This document shows, one piece after another, positions 14,174 through 17,746 of a DNA stretch of 17,746 nucleotides; position 1 is the first letter of the stretch, and each line of letters starts with the position of its first letter. The stretch is from CAZHBD01 sp964530555 (GTDB lineage Bacteria; Patescibacteriota; Saccharimonadia; Saccharimonadales; AWTP1-31): NCBI GenBank assembly GCA_964530555.1, contig CAZHBD010000014.1:1-17746 (forward strand), given 5' to 3'. The position numbers were made by a program, and so were the translations under genes. Under the pieces are notes generated by a model that was not told the origin of the DNA, did no database searches, and saw only the letters and a list, made by a program, of their open reading frames with translations.

Positions 14174-14179
14174 ATTATA
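14174..14179 (-). promoter_or_regulatory. -10 box of priA
   Basis: A perfect TATAAT on the minus strand, ending 6 bases before ATG 14167, so transcription should begin at the start codon. Its -35 region overlaps the -35 of the divergent regulator promoter. Confidence 0.68.
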
Positions 14180-14199
14180 GCGGTACATGAGATTAAGTA

Positions 14200-14228
14200 T
14201 TGAATTCGGGCAAAAGTCTGGCTATACT
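14200..14228 (+). promoter_or_regulatory. Promoter of the winged-helix gene
   Basis: TTGAAT (14200-14205), a 17-base spacer and TATACT (14223-14228). The predicted start is near 14235, giving a leader of about 30 bases. A dyad TTGTT-N5-AACAA (14239-14253) lies just after the predicted start and is a candidate operator. Confidence 0.75.
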
Positions 14229-14264
14229 GAAACTTACGTTGTTTGAATAACAATAAAAGAGCTT

Positions 14265-14555
14265 ATGTTAGACGTATTTATCACTTCACGAGTTCGACGC
14301 AAAATTATCGTTGTGTACGCTAAGTACCCCGACTTTAAGACCCATGTACGGGGTCTAGCTAAGCTCATCAAAGAAGATGCCGGGAATATTCAACGCGAGC
14401 TAAAGCGTTTAGAAAAAATTGGCTTTTTAATTTCTGAAAAGCAAGGCAACACCAAGATTTACCACACCAATAAGCAGTTCGCGATCTTTAAAGAACTTCA
14501 AAGTATTGTGTTGAAATCACAACGCCAAAACCAAAAACGCAATCCCAACCACTAA
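14265..14555 (+). CDS. Winged helix-turn-helix transcriptional regulator
   Basis: A 96-residue protein with an ArsR-like winged-helix layout: an N-terminal helix (MLDVFITSRVRRKIIVVYAK), a helix pair around residues 28-50 (HVRGLAKLIKEDAGNIQREL, the likely recognition region), then KRLEKIGFLISEKQGNTKIY as the beta wing, and a C-terminal helix for dimerisation. The tail is basic (KSQRQNQKRNPNH). There is no metal-binding Cys cluster, so it is not a classical metal sensor. A dyad between its promoter and start codon suggests self-regulation, and its divergent position makes priA a second possible target. The Shine-Dalgarno (AAAGAG) is weak. Confidence 0.82.
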   Translation: MLDVFITSRVRRKIIVVYAKYPDFKTHVRGLAKLIKEDAGNIQRELKRLEKIGFLISEKQGNTKIYHTNKQFAIFKELQSIVLKSQRQNQKRNPNH

Positions 14556-14557
14556 GC

Positions 14558-14586
14558 TTGCAAAACTGTCTCTGTTAGCGTATAGT
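14558..14586 (+). promoter_or_regulatory. Promoter of the bS21 gene
   Basis: TTGCAA (14558-14563), a 17-base spacer and TATAGT (14581-14586), with only 7 bases before the ATG at 14594. Both boxes and the ideal spacing make this the clearest leaderless promoter in the window. Confidence 0.75.
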
Positions 14587-14593
14587 TTTATCC

Positions 14594-14809
14594 ATGATTC
14601 AAGTAACACGTAAAGATTCAAAAGAGTCGTTTGAGAACCTGCTGCGACGCTTTAACCGCAAGGTTCAACAATCTGGCTTACTGGCTACAGCAAAGCAAAG
14701 TCAGTTTTTTGAAAAACCGTTAAGCAAGCGCGACCGTCGTCAAAAGGCAATCGTTCGTCGTGAGCGAAAAGCACTCAAGCTGAAAAAGATTAAGCTGGGC
14801 CAGCGATAA
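14594..14809 (+). CDS. rpsU: 30S ribosomal protein bS21
   Basis: A 71-residue, highly basic protein with the bS21 pattern: MIQVTRKDSKESFENLLRRF at the N-terminus, then KVQQSGLLATAKQSQFFEKP and a Lys/Arg-rich tail ending KAIVRRERKALKLKKIKLGQR in two overlapping basic runs. In E. coli bS21 sits near the anti-Shine-Dalgarno end of 16S rRNA and aids initiation. The start lies 7 bases after a -10 box, so no Shine-Dalgarno can be present on its own mRNA. Confidence 0.92.
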   Translation: MIQVTRKDSKESFENLLRRFNRKVQQSGLLATAKQSQFFEKPLSKRDRRQKAIVRRERKALKLKKIKLGQR

Positions 14810-14838
14810 TCTGGCGCAGGTTTGGCAAACAAATCTGC

Positions 14839-14844
14839 TAGACT
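14839..14844 (+). promoter_or_regulatory. Possible -10 box of the YqeY-like gene
   Basis: TAGACT ends 8 bases before the ATG at 14853, in the 43-base gap after rpsU. No -35 at the right distance is seen; read-through from the rpsU promoter is equally possible. Confidence 0.4.
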
Positions 14845-14852
14845 AGTAGCGT

Positions 14853-15308
14853 ATGACAATAAAAGAACAGATTGATAGCGATCTAAAACGGGCCATGTTA
14901 GCTGGCGATAAGCAGCTGGTTGCCGTCTTGCGTGGTCTTAAGAGCGTAATACTCTACGCTGAAGTTGCCGAAGGCAAACGAGAAGAAGGTCTCGGTGACC
15001 CAGCTGTGACGCTACTACTTCAGAAAGAAGCTAAGAAACGGCAAGAAAGTGCAGATTTATACCGTCAGGGAAGCGACGTGAGTCGTGCAGAACAAGAAGA
15101 GTCAGAGAAAGCAGTCATTGAGCGGTATTTGCCAAAACAGCTCAGTGAAGACGAGATACGTATCCTGGTATCACAAGCAATTGAGCAGCGACAGGCTACG
15201 ACGCCGCAGCAGATGGGTACGGTCATTGGTGCAGTAAAGGCCAAGACGGCGGGTTCGGCAGATGGTGCGATTATTGCTCGTATAGCCAAGGAGCTCCTGG
15301 GCTCATGA
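14853..15308 (+). CDS. GatB/YqeY domain protein
   Basis: A 151-residue protein with the stand-alone YqeY form: MTIKEQIDSDLKRAMLAGDK, LRGLKSVILYAEVAEGKREE, then KEAKKRQESADLYRQGSDVS, AVIERYLPKQLSEDEIRILV, and the C-terminal QMGTVIGAVKAKTAGSADGA. The domain equals the tRNA-binding tail of GatB, the amidotransferase subunit that makes Gln-tRNA and Asn-tRNA. Here it is free-standing, and its own activity is not established. It ends with ATGA, overlapping the adenylate kinase start by 4 bases, so the two are coupled. Confidence 0.92.
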   Translation: MTIKEQIDSDLKRAMLAGDKQLVAVLRGLKSVILYAEVAEGKREEGLGDPAVTLLLQKEAKKRQESADLYRQGSDVSRAEQEESEKAVIERYLPKQLSEDEIRILVSQAIEQRQATTPQQMGTVIGAVKAKTAGSADGAIIARIAKELLGS

Positions 15309-15838
15309 TCGTCATTATGGGACTTGCTGGTGCCGGCAAAGGCACGCAGGCCAAGATGCTTGTAGAAGAAAACAACTACTCGCTGATTTCCACTGGTGAT
15401 CTGTTGCGACAGTACGCAACTGATGATCAAAAGCAGCGTATGCATCAAGGTATTTTGCTGAGAGATGACGAAATCTATGAAATGATTGGCAAAGCGCTGG
15501 CTGAAGTGCCAGATTTAAAGAAATGCTTGATTGACGGTACGCCGCGGAGTATTCCGCAAGCCGATTGGCTGCTTGAGCAAGTTCAGGCCGGTCGATTTAC
15601 CATTGATGCCGTGTTGCATCTCGAAATTGCCGAGTCAGTAGTTCGGGCCCGGCTCTTGCAGCGTGGGCGAACTGACGATACCGAGGATAGCATCTCTAAG
15701 CGGTTTGCCGAGTATCATCGAGCAACTGAGCCAATTCTGGGATACCTCAGCAGTAAGGGGGTGCCAGTTTTTCGAATCAATGGCGACCAGTCACCTGAAG
15801 CCGTACACGCTGATATTGTCAAAGCACTCCAAGGCTAA
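15305..15838 (+). CDS. adk: Adenylate kinase, short form
   Basis: A 177-residue nucleoside monophosphate kinase. The P-loop GLAGAGKGTQ lies at residues 6-15, STGDLLR (about 29-35) contacts AMP, and DGTPRS (78-82) replaces the usual DGFPRT. The lid is minimal: GRTDDTEDSISKRFAEYH lacks the zinc or long-lid insert, as in short adenylate kinases. It converts AMP and ATP to two ADP. Its start overlaps the YqeY stop by 4 bases, and map begins 3 bases after its stop, forming a tight run. The Phe-to-Thr change in the DGFPR motif leaves some doubt about nucleotide specificity. Confidence 0.9.
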   Translation: MIVIMGLAGAGKGTQAKMLVEENNYSLISTGDLLRQYATDDQKQRMHQGILLRDDEIYEMIGKALAEVPDLKKCLIDGTPRSIPQADWLLEQVQAGRFTIDAVLHLEIAESVVRARLLQRGRTDDTEDSISKRFAEYHRATEPILGYLSSKGVPVFRINGDQSPEAVHADIVKALQG

Positions 15839-15841
15839 TGC

Positions 15842-16594
15842 ATGGCGTTTACTCGAGTGAAAACCTCTGAAGAGATAGCCGCCATGCGAATAAGCGGGAA
15901 TATGCTTGCTGAGGTTCTGCAGCTAATGCGCCACGAAACCAAAGTTGGTCGAACGCCCAAAGAAATGTCGGCGCTCGCCGCTAAAAAATTACGTGAACTA
16001 GGAGGAGAGCCGGCGTTTAAAGGCTTTCACGGTTACCCAGATATCATCTGTATCTCAGTTAATAATCAGGTGCAACACAGCATCCCGACTGATCAGCCCT
16101 TTGAAGAAGGTGATGTCATTAACTTTGATTTCGGCGTGCGATACAAAGCCATGATTACTGATGCTGGGGTTACGGTGGTAGTTGGAAAACCGCAGCCTGA
16201 TGTCAAACGACTGATTACTGGCACCGAAGAGGCTTTGGCGGCGGGTATTTCGGCTGTTACAGCCGGCTGTAGAGTCGGTGATATCTCCGCGGCAATTGAA
16301 AAAGTACTACACAAGTACAAACTTGGCATCGTACGTGATCTGGTAGGCCATGGAGTTGGGCACGACTTACACGAGGAGCCAAACATACCAAACTTTGGTA
16401 AGGCAGGCACCGGTCCTATCTTACAGGCTGGCATGACGATAGCCATAGAGCCAATAACGACATTAGGCAGGGAAGACATATTAATGGACGTTGACGGCTG
16501 GACCTTGTGGACGGCTGACGGCAGCCTATCAGCACAGTTTGAGCACACGGTTCTAGTGACCGCCGATGGGGCAGAGATCTTGACGCAAGCATGA
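15842..16594 (+). CDS. map: Methionine aminopeptidase type I
   Basis: A 250-residue type I enzyme with the full active site. Metal ligands are D96 (INFDFG), D107 (ITDAG), H170 (GHGVGH), E203 (AIEP) and E234 (QFEHT); the catalytic histidines are H79 (VQHSIP) and H177 (LHEEPNIPN). It removes the N-terminal Met after Def has deformylated it. The length is that of the core type Ia enzyme, with no N-terminal zinc finger. The gene follows adk by 3 bases, a common pairing in bacteria, where it often sits in the ribosomal protein operon. Confidence 0.96.
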   Translation: MAFTRVKTSEEIAAMRISGNMLAEVLQLMRHETKVGRTPKEMSALAAKKLRELGGEPAFKGFHGYPDIICISVNNQVQHSIPTDQPFEEGDVINFDFGVRYKAMITDAGVTVVVGKPQPDVKRLITGTEEALAAGISAVTAGCRVGDISAAIEKVLHKYKLGIVRDLVGHGVGHDLHEEPNIPNFGKAGTGPILQAGMTIAIEPITTLGREDILMDVDGWTLWTADGSLSAQFEHTVLVTADGAEILTQA

Positions 16595-16599
16595 GCAGC

Positions 16600-16629
16600 T
16601 TGTAGAGAAGTGCTAAATGATTGTATACT
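16600..16629 (+). promoter_or_regulatory. Promoter of ftsA
   Basis: TTGTAG (16600-16605), an 18-base spacer and TATACT (16624-16629), ending 6 bases before the ATG at 16636. A leaderless ftsA transcript is predicted. Confidence 0.65.
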
Positions 16630-16635
16630 GGCCAC

Positions 16636-17746
16636 ATGCGTGAACAAGCCGCTGGGCAGTTCGTAGGCCTTGATATTGGTACCAGCACGGTACGATGTGT
16701 TATTGGTACATTGGAAACAGGTGAGACTAATATCCTGTCAATTATTGGACACGGTAGTGCACCAAATCTTGGTATGCGCAAAGGGGTGGTTGTACACGCT
16801 GATGATGTTGCGGGGGCTATTGTCGACGCGGTCACTGAGGCTGAGCGTGTTTCGGGTGTGCACGTTAGCCATGCGACTATAAACGTTAATGGGTCCCATG
16901 TACTAGGCATTAATTCTCGGGGGGTTATTGCGATCAGTGCCGGTAATCGTGAAATTAGTGCCGATGATCGACTGCGCGTTGAAGAGGCGGCCACAATTGT
17001 AAAGTTGCCACCCAATAGAGAGATTATTCAGGTTTTTGCCAAAAACTACCGCCTTGATGGGCAAGATAACATTAAGGACCCCGTAGGAATGCAAGGTGTA
17101 CGTCTTGAAGTAGATACCCATATTGTTACGGCAGCTACGCCAAATCTTCGTAATCTTGATTTGGTGCTGGAAAAAGCTCATGTAACCGCCAGCCATCACA
17201 CCGTATCTAGTTTGGCTGCTGCCGAAGCAGTGCTGACAAGACAGCAAAAGGAAGCCGGTACATTGCTGCTCGACATTGGAGCTGGAACGACCAATGCCGT
17301 GGTCCTCGAAGAAGGTGAAGTCCAGCATGTAGCCGTCATTCCTATTGGTGGTATACACATAACGAACGATCTAGCTATTGGCCTAAAAACCGATCTCGAT
17401 ATTGCTGAGCAGGTAAAACTTAATCATGGTGGTTTGGGCAGGCATGCTAAAACAGGGGTGGTTTCACTGGTCGTTAATAAAGTACGACACGAATTTGATG
17501 CGGAGGATATCCATATGATCATTGAGGCGCGCGTCGAGGAGTTGCTTGAATATGTGGATAAGGAACTGAAGAAGATCCAGCGTTCGCGAAAGTTGCCTGG
17601 CGGAGTTGTCTTAGTGGGCGGGTCTTCTAAGTTGGCCGGCCTACCCGAGTTTACAAAGGAAAAACTAGAATTGGCAACGAGAATGGGGCGTTTGCAGCCC
17701 TTAGCAGGATTGCTCGATACTGTTCAAGATCCAAGTTACAGCACAG
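16636..17746 (+). CDS. ftsA: Cell division protein FtsA, 5' part
   Basis: The frame is open from ATG 16636 to the window edge (370 codons) and continues beyond. It shows the actin-like ASKHA motifs: FVGLDIGTSTVRCVIG (phosphate 1), then the FtsA-specific 1C region with INGSHV-like INVNGSHVLG and ATPNLRNLDLVLEK, TLLLDIGAGTTNAVVL (phosphate 2) and GGVVLVGGSSKLAGLPEF (adenosine motif). FtsA polymerises at the membrane and tethers FtsZ at the division site. The C-terminal membrane-binding helix and any ftsZ gene lie outside the window. The start is fixed by a -10 box 6 bases upstream. Confidence 0.94.
   Translation, partial: MREQAAGQFVGLDIGTSTVRCVIGTLETGETNILSIIGHGSAPNLGMRKGVVVHADDVAGAIVDAVTEAERVSGVHVSHATINVNGSHVLGINSRGVIAISAGNREISADDRLRVEEAATIVKLPPNREIIQVFAKNYRLDGQDNIKDPVGMQGVRLEVDTHIVTAATPNLRNLDLVLEKAHVTASHHTVSSLAAAEAVLTRQQKEAGTLLLDIGAGTTNAVVLEEGEVQHVAVIPIGGIHITNDLAIGLKTDLDIAEQVKLNHGGLGRHAKTGVVSLVVNKVRHEFDAEDIHMIIEARVEELLEYVDKELKKIQRSRKLPGGVVLVGGSSKLAGLPEFTKEKLELATRMGRLQPLAGLLDTVQDPSYST

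Noticed and set aside
16093..17015. Long minus-strand frames opposite map and ftsA
   Set aside because: Both plus-strand genes have full catalytic motifs; the antisense translations show no domain.

Overview
The window looks like part of a small-genome Candidate Phyla Radiation (Patescibacteria) chromosome, most likely a Candidatus Saccharibacteria (TM7) relative. This placement rests on gene content: a compact IF-2, a four-domain S1, a short adenylate kinase, a DUF5663 protein, a KGG-repeat basic protein and very tight packing. It does not rest on a phylogeny. TGA is used as a stop (for example at 15306-15308 and 16592-16594), so the UGA-Gly code of Gracilibacteria/Absconditabacteria does not apply. 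No tRNA gene, CRISPR array or insertion sequence is visible. No gene-free stretch reaches 300 bases; the longest is about 150 bases at 3920-4069 and is filled with regulatory signals.

Region 1 (1-130): the 3' end of a 5S rRNA gene, closing an rRNA operon whose remainder lies upstream, followed by an intrinsic terminator.

Region 2 (about 130-3,920): an accessory block of small enzyme-like genes on both strands. It holds three different VOC (glyoxalase/bleomycin-resistance fold) proteins, a 52-residue zinc-ribbon protein, a DUF1801-DUF4287 pair, a small membrane protein, a histidine phosphatase, a twice-frameshifted EamA-type transporter and an unrecognised 211-residue protein.

Region 3 (3,920-5,600): a KGG-repeat basic protein behind a strong promoter and a leader that can form terminator and antiterminator pairings, then a convergent pair on the minus strand, a ROK-family sugar kinase-like gene overlapping an HExxH metallopeptidase.

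Region 4 (5,600-10,713): ribosomal protein S1, IF-2, an unusual 517-residue Gly/His-rich tail-anchored protein, and a DUF5663 protein with a Pro/Gln-rich tail, all on the plus strand.

Region 5 (10,715-14,167, minus strand): priA, def and fmt. Region 6 (14,200-17,746, plus strand): a winged-helix regulator, bS21, a YqeY/GatB-like protein, a short adenylate kinase, methionine aminopeptidase and the start of ftsA, which runs off the window.

The core genes form a translation-initiation and N-terminal-processing set (S1, IF-2, Fmt, Def, Map, bS21). The strongest window-wide signal is promoter placement: ten genes carry a -10 box (TATACT, TATAAT or close variants) ending 6-8 bases before the start codon. 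This predicts leaderless mRNAs. A minority of genes (S1, IF-2, KGG, DUF5663, the 65-residue membrane protein) have Shine-Dalgarno leaders instead.
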